Part shown: one piece after another, positions 27,796-36,557 of the stretch
Position numbering within the stretch: the stretch's first letter is position 1
How the letters are laid out: each line of letters starts with the position of its first letter
Source of the DNA: Planococcus chinensis
GTDB taxonomy: Bacteria; Bacillota; Bacilli; Bacillales_A; Planococcaceae
Direction of reading: 5' to 3'
DNA: 64,000 nt
Assembly: GCF_020071995.1 (NCBI RefSeq)
Contig: NZ_JABWTK010000004.1
Coordinates: forward strand, 124,001 to 188,000
The notes under the pieces: model-generated
Databases searched by the model: none
What the model saw: only the letters and a program-made list of their open reading frames with translations
What the model was told of the DNA's origin: nothing
Position numbers and translations under genes: made by a program

Positions 27796-29317
27796 AGTAT
27801 TCGGAATTACCTTTGCAGCGATACTGGCATCAGCGCTGCTATTATTCGGCGTAGCCAACGCGGGAGCGATGGCCGTAGACACCTGGATTTTCCCGACGGA
27901 AGAATTCGGCGACAATACGTATATCGGAACAACCGATGTTTCCAATATGGAACATGGAGAAGCAAAACAGCTATTTGTCGGCCAAGCGGATTTATGGCGC
28001 CAGACAGCGGAGCTCCTGGTGACTTACCAGGATGCTACGGCAAGCTACCCGCTTAAAAATGCGGAAATTCTGCTGGACGATACCATTAGACAAGCACAAA
28101 GCGGCACGCAAAACAGCTTCGTTTTCCAGCTTTCACCGGAAACGACCGGCGCTTTCCTGAAACAGCATTTTCCGGCTGCCTCCTTTACAGAAGCCGACGT
28201 TGAGAACATCACAACAAAACTGGAAACAGCTTTGGCTGGCGGCCAGACTCAAACAACAGTAGCCATCAGCGACGATACACTCCAAGTGGCAAAAGATGTT
28301 GTATCCGAAGCGAAAATTTCCCATAGCTTAAAAGGCGGAGATGCCATGGCAGTTGTCAATGCATTGAACGGTATCGACATTGCACCGAATAGCCCGTTTT
28401 CTTTCTTGGACTTTATCAGCGGCTTGGAACTAGCCAATGTGACCGATTCCGAGCTGACACAGATTGCTTCATCTATCTATGCCGCTGTTCTCCAGACCAA
28501 CTTTACCGTGGAAGAACGCAGCATCGGAACCGTTGCACCGACTGCCGTGCCGCTCGGCAAGGAATCCGCGATCAACCGGCCGCTAGGAATCGATTTCGTC
28601 TTCACAAACCCGAATGACAATACGTTCCAATTAAACTTGAGCATTGACGGAGATTCGCTGACAGCGATGATTACCGGTTATCCATTTATCTACGAATATG
28701 AAATTATGACAAGCGGGGAAGAAAAAGTGGAACCGCGCTTGATCAAACAATACAGTGCATTCGTCACTTCAGGCGTAGCGCTTGAAGAAAAAGGGCGCGA
28801 CGGCGTCCGGATCAATGTTCTTCGCTCTACACGCGAAGATGGAGAAGAATTGGAACTTGATCCGGTATCAACGGACTTTTATCCGCCGGTTCACCGCATT
28901 GAGATTTATCCGCTGACCAAAACCGAAACGGCTCCTGCAGCCGGTACTGCGGTGCCGCTTCCGGGCCAGCCAGGATTTATCGATGCCAACGGTGACGGGG
29001 TCCATGACGGAACTGTCGCAGCACCGCTGCCGGGGCAACCCGGATTTGTCGATGCCAATGGCGACGGGATCCATGACAGCACATCAACAGTAACGCCGAC
29101 ACCGCAGCCAGGCCAGCCAGGATTTGTGGACGAGAACGGAGATGGCGTACACGATACACCAGCTGCTACTCCAGTAACACCGCAACCGGGCGAGCCTGGG
29201 CTTGTGGATGAAAACGGAGACAGAGTCCACGATACACCGGCGTCTGGTACAACACCAGATACCGAAGAAGAGAAAGATCCGGTGTATGACAAAAGCGGGA
29301 ATAAAGTCAATCCTTAA
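27785..29317 (+). CDS. VanW-like exported protein with C-terminal Ca-binding-type repeats
   Basis: 510 residues from GTG 27785, with GAAGGAAG upstream. An N-terminal signal or anchor helix is followed by about 380 residues whose second half resembles VanW domains (SFLDFISG, QIASSIYAAVLQTNFTVEER, AVPLGKESAINRP, NPNDNTFQL). The C-terminal 110 residues hold four copies of a unit built on PGQPGFVDANGDGVHD, an EF-hand or thrombospondin-3-like calcium loop, spaced by Thr/Pro linkers. The gene lies inside the pilus operon, between the minor prepilins and pilB. Likely an outward-facing pilus- or wall-associated protein; precise role unknown. Confidence 0.7.
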   Translation: MDNKVFGITFAAILASALLLFGVANAGAMAVDTWIFPTEEFGDNTYIGTTDVSNMEHGEAKQLFVGQADLWRQTAELLVTYQDATASYPLKNAEILLDDTIRQAQSGTQNSFVFQLSPETTGAFLKQHFPAASFTEADVENITTKLETALAGGQTQTTVAISDDTLQVAKDVVSEAKISHSLKGGDAMAVVNALNGIDIAPNSPFSFLDFISGLELANVTDSELTQIASSIYAAVLQTNFTVEERSIGTVAPTAVPLGKESAINRPLGIDFVFTNPNDNTFQLNLSIDGDSLTAMITGYPFIYEYEIMTSGEEKVEPRLIKQYSAFVTSGVALEEKGRDGVRINVLRSTREDGEELELDPVSTDFYPPVHRIEIYPLTKTETAPAAGTAVPLPGQPGFIDANGDGVHDGTVAAPLPGQPGFVDANGDGIHDSTSTVTPTPQPGQPGFVDENGDGVHDTPAATPVTPQPGEPGLVDENGDRVHDTPASGTTPDTEEEKDPVYDKSGNKVNP

Positions 29318-29339
29318 CGAGTTTTGAGGGGGAAGAGAT

Positions 29340-30995
29340 TTGGCAAGAACACGAAAAAGACTAGGTGACATTTTAATAGAACTGGGCCTTCTTTCCGAAG
29401 AAGACCTGCAAGGCACGCTCGACGGCAAACAATCGGACCAAAAGCTCGGAGATGCATTAGTACAGCGCGGCTTGATCACCGAGCAGCAATTGATCGAAAC
29501 ACTCGAAGTGCAGCTCGGCATTCCGCATGTCACGCTGTTCCGCTATCCGTTCGATCCGAAACTGTTTAACGTTGTGCCAAAAGAATTCGCGAAACGGAAA
29601 TCGTTGGTGCCGCTCCGTGCGGAAGGCGACCGGCTGTTTATCGCGATGACCGACCCGACGGATTTCATCACAATTGATGATCTGCGTCTGACGACGGGAT
29701 TCCAGATTGAACCTGCGATTGCTTCAAAAGAAGATATCCTAAAAACGATCGCCAAATACTACGAAGAAGAATCGTACGACGACATGCTAGAAGAAATGCC
29801 GCAAAACACAACGGAAGAAGAAGACCTGGATGACATTGACGGGCCGATTGTCCGCCTCGTCAACCAGATCCTTTCCAATGCCGTCTCGCTGAAAGCGAGC
29901 GACGTGCATCTTGACCCGCAGGAAAACCGCATTCTCGTGCGCTACCGCATTGACGGCACGCTGCGCACGGAAAAAATCCTGCCGAAAACGATGCAGCAAA
30001 TGGTCACGGCGCGCATCAAAATCCTGGCGAACCTGGACATCACTGAAAACCGGATTCCGCAGGACGGACGAATCAAGACGACCGTCGACCTGCGCGCCAT
30101 CGATTTGCGCGTATCCTCGCTGCCGACCGTATTCGGTGAGAAAATCGTTATGCGTATCTTGGACTTGGGCGCTAACCTGACCGATATCGACAAGCTCGGC
30201 TTTAATGAACTGAATATGCAACGGTTTCTTCGTGAAATTGACAAACCGAACGGCATCGTCCTCATTTCCGGTCCGACCGGTTCGGGTAAATCATCGACGC
30301 TGTATGCAGCACTCAATAAATTGAACAGTGAAGAAGTCAATATCATCACCGTAGAAGATCCGGTAGAGTACCAGCTTGAAGGCATCAACCAGATCCAGGT
30401 GAATTCGAATGTCGGGTTGACGTTTGCCGCCGGATTGCGTTCGATTCTGCGCCAGGATCCGGACATCGTCATGGTTGGTGAAATCCGAGACAAGGAAACG
30501 GCCGATATTTCGATCCGCGCATCTTTGACCGGTCACTTGGTGCTCAGCACAATCCATACCAACGATTCGATTGCATCGATTACGCGTCTAATGGACATGG
30601 GCATCGAGCCGTTCCTGGTAACCGCGTCCCTGAATGCCGTAGTCGCCCAGCGTCTGATCCGCCGGGTTTGCCGGGATTGCAAAGAAGCGCAGCCGGCGAC
30701 CGTGCGTGAACAGGAGATTTTTGCGAAACGCGGTTTGACCGTCGATACCGTAGCGCGCGGCGCAGGCTGCCCGCGCTGCAATATGTCCGGTTACCGCGGC
30801 CGTATGGCGATCCACGAAGTGCTGGTGGTCGACGAAGACATCAAAACGATCATCAATCGCGGCGGTACGGCAGCGGAAATCCGCGAAGTTGCCGTGAAAA
30901 ACAACACCATCTTCCTGATCGACGATGGCTTATTAAAAGTGAAGGAGGGTCTGACAACGACAGAAGAAGTGCTGCGCGTTGCCATGACAGATTAA
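29340..30995 (+). CDS. pilB: Type IV pilus assembly ATPase PilB
   Basis: 551 residues from TTG 29340 (GAGGGGGAAG upstream). It powers pilus extension at the inner face of the membrane. An N-terminal MshEN/GspE_N domain (about 1-150) has two tandem RLG-type motifs, RLGDILIELGLL and KLGDALVQRGLI. Walker A GPTGSGKS is at 311-318; the Asp box and Walker B (LRQDPDIVMVGEIRD) follow. A zinc knuckle has C444, C447, C477 and C480. The N-domain motif type binds c-di-GMP in MshE; a diguanylate cyclase lies five genes upstream. Confidence 0.93.
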   Translation: MARTRKRLGDILIELGLLSEEDLQGTLDGKQSDQKLGDALVQRGLITEQQLIETLEVQLGIPHVTLFRYPFDPKLFNVVPKEFAKRKSLVPLRAEGDRLFIAMTDPTDFITIDDLRLTTGFQIEPAIASKEDILKTIAKYYEEESYDDMLEEMPQNTTEEEDLDDIDGPIVRLVNQILSNAVSLKASDVHLDPQENRILVRYRIDGTLRTEKILPKTMQQMVTARIKILANLDITENRIPQDGRIKTTVDLRAIDLRVSSLPTVFGEKIVMRILDLGANLTDIDKLGFNELNMQRFLREIDKPNGIVLISGPTGSGKSSTLYAALNKLNSEEVNIITVEDPVEYQLEGINQIQVNSNVGLTFAAGLRSILRQDPDIVMVGEIRDKETADISIRASLTGHLVLSTIHTNDSIASITRLMDMGIEPFLVTASLNAVVAQRLIRRVCRDCKEAQPATVREQEIFAKRGLTVDTVARGAGCPRCNMSGYRGRMAIHEVLVVDEDIKTIINRGGTAAEIREVAVKNNTIFLIDDGLLKVKEGLTTTEEVLRVAMTD

Positions 30996-30998
30996 CCG

Positions 30999-32045
30999 AT
31001 GAATACGACGCTAAATTACGTAGATACAGTTTTGACCGCTGCCACGGATTTGAAAGTTTCCGATATCCATATGACAACCGGCATCCCGCCGGTATTCCGG
31101 ATGCACGGCGCCTTAAAGCAATACGGCGAAGAAAAGCTAATGCCGGAAATGACAAAAGAAATCGCCCGCGTTTTGATGCCGGACTCCCTGTGGGAAACCT
31201 TCCTTGAAAAAGGCGAGATGGATTACTCGTACTCCATTCCCGGCGTTGCCCGTTTCCGGGTCAACTCGTTCCACCAGCGCGGCTCCATTTCTCATGCGTT
31301 CCGGACGATTCCGACCAAAATCCCTACTATCGATGATTTGAACATGCCGGATACATTGAAGAAACTATCGGACACCCACCAAGGCTTGATCCTGGTGACA
31401 GGCCCGACCGGTTCCGGGAAATCGACGACGCTAGCTGCGATGATCCGCCATATGAATGAAAACCTGTCCAAGCACATCATTACCCTGGAAGATCCAATCG
31501 AGTATATGCACAGCCATGGCACATCGGTCATTGACCAGCGTGAAGTCGGCTTTGACACAAACTCATTTGCGAACGGCCTGCGGGCAGCACTCCGTCAGGA
31601 TCCCGATGTTATCCTGGTCGGTGAGATGCGTGACTTGGAAACCATCACGACGGCCATCACAGCGGCTGAAACTGGTCACTTGGTTATGGGGACACTCCAT
31701 ACATCGAGTGCGGCTTCTACTGTAGAACGGATCATCGATGTATTTCCGCCAGAACAGCACTCTCAGATTCGGACGCAGCTTGGCGGTATTTTAAAAGCAG
31801 TTATTTCCCAACGCTTGCTTCCAACAGCTGATGGTAAAGGACGTGTAGCGGCAACGGAGATCATGATCAATAACACCGCCATCGCCAACTTGATACGGAC
31901 AGAAAAAGTGCACCAGATTCCGAACATCATTTTGACAAATCGTGCTTCCGGTATGCATATGATGTCGACTACTGTTCAGGAGCTATTGAAAAAAGGGAAA
32001 ATCACACGGGAAATTGCCCGTCCTTTCTTGGTAGAGGAGGAATAA
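30999..32045 (+). CDS. pilT: Type IV pilus retraction ATPase PilT
   Basis: 348 residues. A secretion ATPase without the zinc knuckle, with Walker A GPTGSGKS at 135-142, VGEMRDLETI as Walker B region, and AIANLIRTEKVHQIPN, the PilT-specific C-terminal motif required for retraction. It drives pilus disassembly and so twitching and DNA uptake. It begins three bases after the pilB stop with no convincing Shine-Dalgarno, so translation is probably coupled. Confidence 0.93.
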   Translation: MNTTLNYVDTVLTAATDLKVSDIHMTTGIPPVFRMHGALKQYGEEKLMPEMTKEIARVLMPDSLWETFLEKGEMDYSYSIPGVARFRVNSFHQRGSISHAFRTIPTKIPTIDDLNMPDTLKKLSDTHQGLILVTGPTGSGKSTTLAAMIRHMNENLSKHIITLEDPIEYMHSHGTSVIDQREVGFDTNSFANGLRAALRQDPDVILVGEMRDLETITTAITAAETGHLVMGTLHTSSAASTVERIIDVFPPEQHSQIRTQLGGILKAVISQRLLPTADGKGRVAATEIMINNTAIANLIRTEKVHQIPNIILTNRASGMHMMSTTVQELLKKGKITREIARPFLVEEE

Positions 32046-32046
32046 G

Positions 32047-33258
32047 ATGGCGCGTTTTAAATACGAAGGGCGTGACCGCAAAAAAATCCGCTCCGGCATC
32101 ATCGTCGCGGATAACCAGCGAAGTGCTGTTCAGAAATTAAGGGACGATGGAGTGCGGGTAATCGATATCCGGGAGATTCCGACAACGGCACTTCAAAAAG
32201 ATATTTCTTTCGGAGCGCCGGTAAAACGCGACCAGTTCATCATGTTCCTACGCCAGTTCTCTACTTTAATGCGAGCGGGGGTAACCATTGTAGATGCGGT
32301 GAAAATTTTATCTCAACAAGTCGATTCCAAGGCACTCCGAAAAACTTTGACGGAAGTGGATGATGAGCTTCGTAAAGGGAATTCCTTATCCAATACCTTG
32401 GCGAAATACCCGAAAATTTTTGAGCCGCTGACCATCAACTTGATCCGGGCTGGAGAATTGTCGGGGAATATTGATGAATCTCTGGACCGGCTTGCGACGC
32501 ATTACGATAAAGCGTATCAGACGCGGCAGAAAGTCATCTCAGCGATGTCTTATCCAATAGTTGTTGGATTCTTAGCGATCGGGGTAGTTATTTTCCTTCT
32601 ATCGTCTATCGTCCCGATGTTTGCGGAAATGTTCGAAGGCATGGGCAGCGAATTGCCGCCGCTCACACAATTTGTCATGGGTTCCAGTAACTTTGTTAAA
32701 AATTATTGGTATATCTTGATAGCGGCAGCCTTGATGTTTGCAGGAACGATTTGGCTGATGAAACGGAATGAAAAAGGTAAGTTTATTCTGGATACAATCA
32801 TGCTAAAGATACCGTTATTCGGAAATATGTTAAAAAAATCGGCACTTGCTCGTTTAACGCGCACATTAAGTTCCTTGTTTTCGAGTTCAGTTCCAATCCT
32901 TCAGGCTATGACCATGACGGAAAAAGTGGTGGGCAACGCCGTTATGTCCAAAGTCATCATCGCTTCACGTGATTCACTGGAGCGCGGTGGATCTCTGACA
33001 GAGCCGATGAAAAACCACTGGGCCTTTCCGCCGCTCATTCCGCATATGATTATGATCGGGGAACAAACCGGATCGCTCGATCATATGCTTGCCAAAGTAG
33101 CGGAATTCTACGAAAAAGAAGTGGAAGCGGAAACCGACCGCTTAAAGGCAATGATAGAACCGTTGATGATTGTTTTTTTAGCTGCAATTGTTGGGACTAT
33201 AATCCTATCAATAATGATGCCTATGTTTGAAATGTTCCAAAATGTGGACCAAATGTAG
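32047..33258 (+). CDS. pilC: Type IV pilus inner-membrane platform protein PilC
   Basis: 403 residues, GspF/PilC family with two T2SSF domains (about 65-190 and 270-395), each holding FLRQFSTLMRAGVTIVDAV-like and LARLTRTLSSLFSSSVPIL-like segments, and three transmembrane helices. It transmits motion from PilB or PilT to the assembling pilin. The start follows pilT by one base with GAGGAGG upstream. The last gene before an internal promoter. Confidence 0.93.
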   Translation: MARFKYEGRDRKKIRSGIIVADNQRSAVQKLRDDGVRVIDIREIPTTALQKDISFGAPVKRDQFIMFLRQFSTLMRAGVTIVDAVKILSQQVDSKALRKTLTEVDDELRKGNSLSNTLAKYPKIFEPLTINLIRAGELSGNIDESLDRLATHYDKAYQTRQKVISAMSYPIVVGFLAIGVVIFLLSSIVPMFAEMFEGMGSELPPLTQFVMGSSNFVKNYWYILIAAALMFAGTIWLMKRNEKGKFILDTIMLKIPLFGNMLKKSALARLTRTLSSLFSSSVPILQAMTMTEKVVGNAVMSKVIIASRDSLERGGSLTEPMKNHWAFPPLIPHMIMIGEQTGSLDHMLAKVAEFYEKEVEAETDRLKAMIEPLMIVFLAAIVGTIILSIMMPMFEMFQNVDQM

Positions 33259-33311
33259 GTCAAAATAACAAAAATAATTGAAAAAAATTCTAAAAAAATT
33301 GAAAAATGCTA

Positions 33312-33339
33312 TTGCGTAATTCGTGACTATGGTTATAAT
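33312..33339 (+). promoter_or_regulatory. Likely promoter of the major pilin gene
   Basis: TTGCGT, 16 bp, TATAAT, about 50 bp ahead of the pilin ribosome site. A separate promoter would allow high pilin expression relative to the machinery genes. Confidence 0.6.
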
Positions 33340-33390
33340 TAAGTTGTACTCAAAGTAGTGCTAAAAATACAAATTATAGGGGGAAAGAAA

Positions 33391-33879
33391 ATGAAGAAAT
33401 TTCTTCAAAAGAAATTGAAAGACCAGAAAGGTATGACATTGATCGAGCTTTTGGCAGTTATTGTTATCATCGCGATTATTGCGGCAATTGCTATTCCGGC
33501 GATTGCAGGAATAATCGAAAATTCAAGAGTTGGTGCAATTAAGTCTGATGCTACAAACATCTTAAATGCGGCAGATCTGTATAATACTGAAGCAACCCCA
33601 GGAACATCAGTAACTTTATTCCAGCTAGAATCAGCAGGCTTTATTGAAGATTCTGGAAGTTTCGAAGGATTGTCTGAAACTGAGAAGAAAGCTGTAAGTA
33701 TCAATCTAGCTACTGGTCAATTCACAGGCACTAACGAACCTTTGAATGGAATTACAATTGCTTTTGAAGCTGCAACTAAGAACGATATTTCTAGACTTCC
33801 AAATAGCGCTGAGAATGGTGCATATGTAGCAGATCCAGTTTATGCAGCCGGCACTTCAATTACAGTTAGCGGAAGATAA
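33391..33879 (+). CDS. Type IV major pilin (PilA/ComGC-like)
   Basis: 162 residues. A 14-residue leader ends in G14, then MTLIELLAVIVIIAIIAAIA with Glu5, the most canonical pilin sequence in the window. The C-terminal domain lacks cysteines and is Thr/Ala/Asn-rich. ATG 33391 has GGGGGAAAG, and the in-frame ATG at 33358 has none. Own promoter, short size and canonical helix suggest that it is the major subunit. AT-rich relative to neighbours. Confidence 0.9.
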   Translation: MKKFLQKKLKDQKGMTLIELLAVIVIIAIIAAIAIPAIAGIIENSRVGAIKSDATNILNAADLYNTEATPGTSVTLFQLESAGFIEDSGSFEGLSETEKKAVSINLATGQFTGTNEPLNGITIAFEAATKNDISRLPNSAENGAYVADPVYAAGTSITVSGR

Positions 33880-33947
33880 AATTAAAATTTGTTCCCAGAA
33901 ACAAATATATCAATAATTATTTATAATTTATTAGTGGAGCTGAGAAA

Positions 33948-34886
33948 ATGGCCTTATCGTTTTTATCGAGAAAAGCGCGAGTCGCGACAATAACTATAGA
34001 AGAAGACGCGATTCGTCATGTCGACCTGAAATCCCATTTACCGCTTCAACTGAGCTGTGCGGAAGAGCTTGCTCTTCCCGCCGGTATCATAGAAGACGGG
34101 AAAATCATCGATGCGGAAGCGCTGGAAGCGATACTCGATAAGGCTGTCAATCAGTGGGGTCTCTCTAAGAAGTCAGTCCGATTCCTCGCCCCTGACGAAT
34201 TCGTTATTATCCGCAAAGTACCTTACCCCGAAGATGTTGAACCCGATGAACTGAAGGGACATTTCTTCATCGAAATCGGTTCAACGCTTTACTTGCCTTT
34301 CGAAGATCCCGTCTTTGATGTGGTGCCTTATCATACCGATACTGAAGAACCGGAAGTGATTATTATCGCTTCGAAAGAATCGGTCATCAACGATTATGAA
34401 AATGTGTTGGATAAAGTGAAATTAAAAGCAGTTGTGGCAGACGTCACGCCGCTTGCCCTATACCGCTTGGCTTACCTGCAGCATGACTTCACCGAAGACG
34501 AACATGTCATGCTGATTGACCTGCAATCAAAAAAAATGACGGTTTCCATCTTCCATGAACATTTCCCGCTATTTATGCGGCCGGTTGATCTGGAATTATC
34601 CACAACGATTTCGGAAGATCCGGCAGCTGTAATGGAGGTCATTGAAGAGGAAACAGAAAAACTTGCCAACTTTTATAGCTTTAATATGAATGGCGGCGAA
34701 GTCGGCATAACGAAAGTCATCTGCAACGGCGAATACAGCGATTGGGACGCATTCCGGGCTCGATTGGAAGAGCGTTTTTCTTTGCCGGTTTTGCCGGTTG
34801 TGCTTGATGCCATCCCAACGGATGATTCGGAAGATATACCCGGACGTTTTAACCGCGCCATCGGTCTTGCGCTGAAAGAGGTGTAA
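33948..34886 (+). CDS. pilM: Type IV pilus assembly protein PilM
   Basis: 312 residues, actin-like ATPase fold. It carries AVVADVTPLALYRL, EDEHVMLIDLQSKKMTVSIF and a C-terminal VLPVVLDAIPTDDSEDIPGRFNRAIGLAL. PilM sits on the cytoplasmic side and binds the N-terminus of PilN. The PilN gene, which starts INLLPQ, is four bases downstream. Confidence 0.85.
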   Translation: MALSFLSRKARVATITIEEDAIRHVDLKSHLPLQLSCAEELALPAGIIEDGKIIDAEALEAILDKAVNQWGLSKKSVRFLAPDEFVIIRKVPYPEDVEPDELKGHFFIEIGSTLYLPFEDPVFDVVPYHTDTEEPEVIIIASKESVINDYENVLDKVKLKAVVADVTPLALYRLAYLQHDFTEDEHVMLIDLQSKKMTVSIFHEHFPLFMRPVDLELSTTISEDPAAVMEVIEEETEKLANFYSFNMNGGEVGITKVICNGEYSDWDAFRARLEERFSLPVLPVVLDAIPTDDSEDIPGRFNRAIGLALKEV

Positions 34887-34889
34887 TCC

Positions 34890-35711
34890 ATGCTTGTCGA
34901 TATTAACTTATTGCCGCAAAAAGAGCGGGACCGTCCCGCTTTTCTCATCGCGGCGATTGCGATATTACTTTTGGCTGTCATCCTATGGGCAGTTTTTGCA
35001 TTTATGGCGAGTGCCAATGAAAAAGAACAGGCCGAACTTAATGCGCAATCCGCACAAGTGGCTGCCGAACAAGCGGCAATCCGCGAACAGTTGGAAGCGA
35101 AGCAGGGCATGAACGAAGAGCAGCAATTGAAAGTTACCGTCGACTGGGCGGAAAGTTATCAATTTGATACATTGCCCATCTTAAGCGATTTGGTATCCAA
35201 ATTGCCGCAGCGCGGATTTTTCGACAGTTTTTCTTATGTTGGTTTGGATCAAGCCCTTTTAACGGTTCAATTCGATACAGCCCGTGAAGCAGCGTTTTAT
35301 TTAGCACAGTTGAAAACTTCTGAGTTGCTTAAATCAGCGACATTAGATTCTGTATCTCAAGAAGAATTGCAAGAAGAAACGGTTGCTGCTGTAGCGGGAG
35401 AAACAGTGGTTGTCGTAGAAGATGAAGATGCAGTCATCGAAAATCCACGCTATCTTGCTACATATACCTTGATTTTTGTTGACGAACGGATTCCGGCAGA
35501 AGTGGTGGAAGGCGAAACGCCAGTAGAAACACCGGCAGAACCTGCAGCGGAAACGCCGCCTGCTGAAACTCCAGCAGCAGAAGCTCCGGCTGAGACGCCG
35601 GCTGCTGGAACAACCGAAACGCCAGCAACTGATACAGATGTAAATGTAGACGTTGAAGTTAACGAAGAAACACCAGCCACTCCAGAAGGAACGGAGGGGA
35701 ATGGCCAATGA
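34890..35711 (+). CDS. pilN: Type IV pilus assembly protein PilN with acidic tail
   Basis: 273 residues. The N-terminal VDINLLPQKERDR is the PilM-binding motif; one transmembrane helix follows (about 18-42), then a coiled coil (45-85) and a ferredoxin-like domain. Unusually, the last 75 residues form a low-complexity Pro/Ala/Glu/Thr tail ending in TDVNVDVEVNEE. The downstream PilO ends in a near-identical Asp/Val run. Overlaps pilO by four bases. Confidence 0.85.
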   Translation: MLVDINLLPQKERDRPAFLIAAIAILLLAVILWAVFAFMASANEKEQAELNAQSAQVAAEQAAIREQLEAKQGMNEEQQLKVTVDWAESYQFDTLPILSDLVSKLPQRGFFDSFSYVGLDQALLTVQFDTAREAAFYLAQLKTSELLKSATLDSVSQEELQEETVAAVAGETVVVVEDEDAVIENPRYLATYTLIFVDERIPAEVVEGETPVETPAEPAAETPPAETPAAEAPAETPAAGTTETPATDTDVNVDVEVNEETPATPEGTEGNGQ

Positions 35712-36481
35712 GCAGTTTGACGAAAAGCCAAAAAGAAAAAGGCCTGATCATTTTAGCAGTTGTCTTCCTATTGTCGCTCGGTGCTTATTCTTATTTCATG
35801 GTTTATGCACCGGCGAAAGATGCACGCCTGCAAGCGGAACAGACACTGAGCTCGGAACGTGACGTTTTGATCGCGCTTCAGACCCAGTTGAAAGAACTGC
35901 CGGAAGGCGAGAAGATCAGCACAAGTGAACTGCAGCAAAAAGTATCAATCGAACCCTTATCGGAATTGCTGGTTCTGCAGATTGAACAAGCTGAATTGCT
36001 TTCGAAGTCGCTTGTAACCGATATTGCCATCGCTGAAGAGCCGGTCACTTTACCAGTTCCTGTCGAAGGATTGGAAAATCTACAACAAGTAAAAACGACC
36101 GTTTCATTTGAAACGAAAGATTATAAAGGCATCACGACCTTCATCAAAGAAGTGGAAGCGATGGACCGGATCTTGGTCATCGATTCAATCGACTTCAGCG
36201 CCAATGAAGAAGTGACGACGATGGAAGCGGAAAAAGAAAAGCTTGAAGTCACATTAGGCTTTACCGCATATTTCCGACCGGATTTGATTGCATTGACCGA
36301 CACGCTTCCAAAAGTGGATGCACCGCCGCCGGCGAAAAAAGTCAATCCGCTGCCGCAAAACGACGGCACGGCTTTAGCGGAAGAGGAAGCAGTTGTTGCT
36401 CCTGAAGACACAACGGATGTTGATGTCAACGTCGAAGTCAATGTTGAAGACGGCGAATCGGCAGCTGCCGACGGCCAGTAA
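35708..36481 (+). CDS. pilO: Type IV pilus assembly protein PilO-like, acidic tail
   Basis: 257 residues: short cytoplasmic start, one transmembrane helix (about 12-32), coiled coil, and a periplasm-equivalent ferredoxin-like domain with VEGLENLQQVKTTVSFETKD typical of PilO. The C-terminal 45 residues are Pro/Ala then acidic, with DVDVNVEVNVEDGES, echoing the PilN tail. PilN and PilO pair to link the cytoplasmic PilM to the outside. Closes the operon; a terminator follows. Confidence 0.82.
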   Translation: MSSLTKSQKEKGLIILAVVFLLSLGAYSYFMVYAPAKDARLQAEQTLSSERDVLIALQTQLKELPEGEKISTSELQQKVSIEPLSELLVLQIEQAELLSKSLVTDIAIAEEPVTLPVPVEGLENLQQVKTTVSFETKDYKGITTFIKEVEAMDRILVIDSIDFSANEEVTTMEAEKEKLEVTLGFTAYFRPDLIALTDTLPKVDAPPPAKKVNPLPQNDGTALAEEEAVVAPEDTTDVDVNVEVNVEDGESAAADGQ

Positions 36482-36494
36482 AAAGGAAACACCC

Positions 36495-36525
36495 AAAGAG
36501 AAATCATCGTGATTTCTCTTTTTGC
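36495..36525 (+). terminator. Intrinsic terminator after pilO
   Basis: AGAGAAATCA, loop TCG, TGATTTCTCT followed by TTTTGCTTT. Confidence 0.8.
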
Positions 36526-36557
36526 TTTAAAAAATCTTAAACGTGAAGAGGGTTTCT

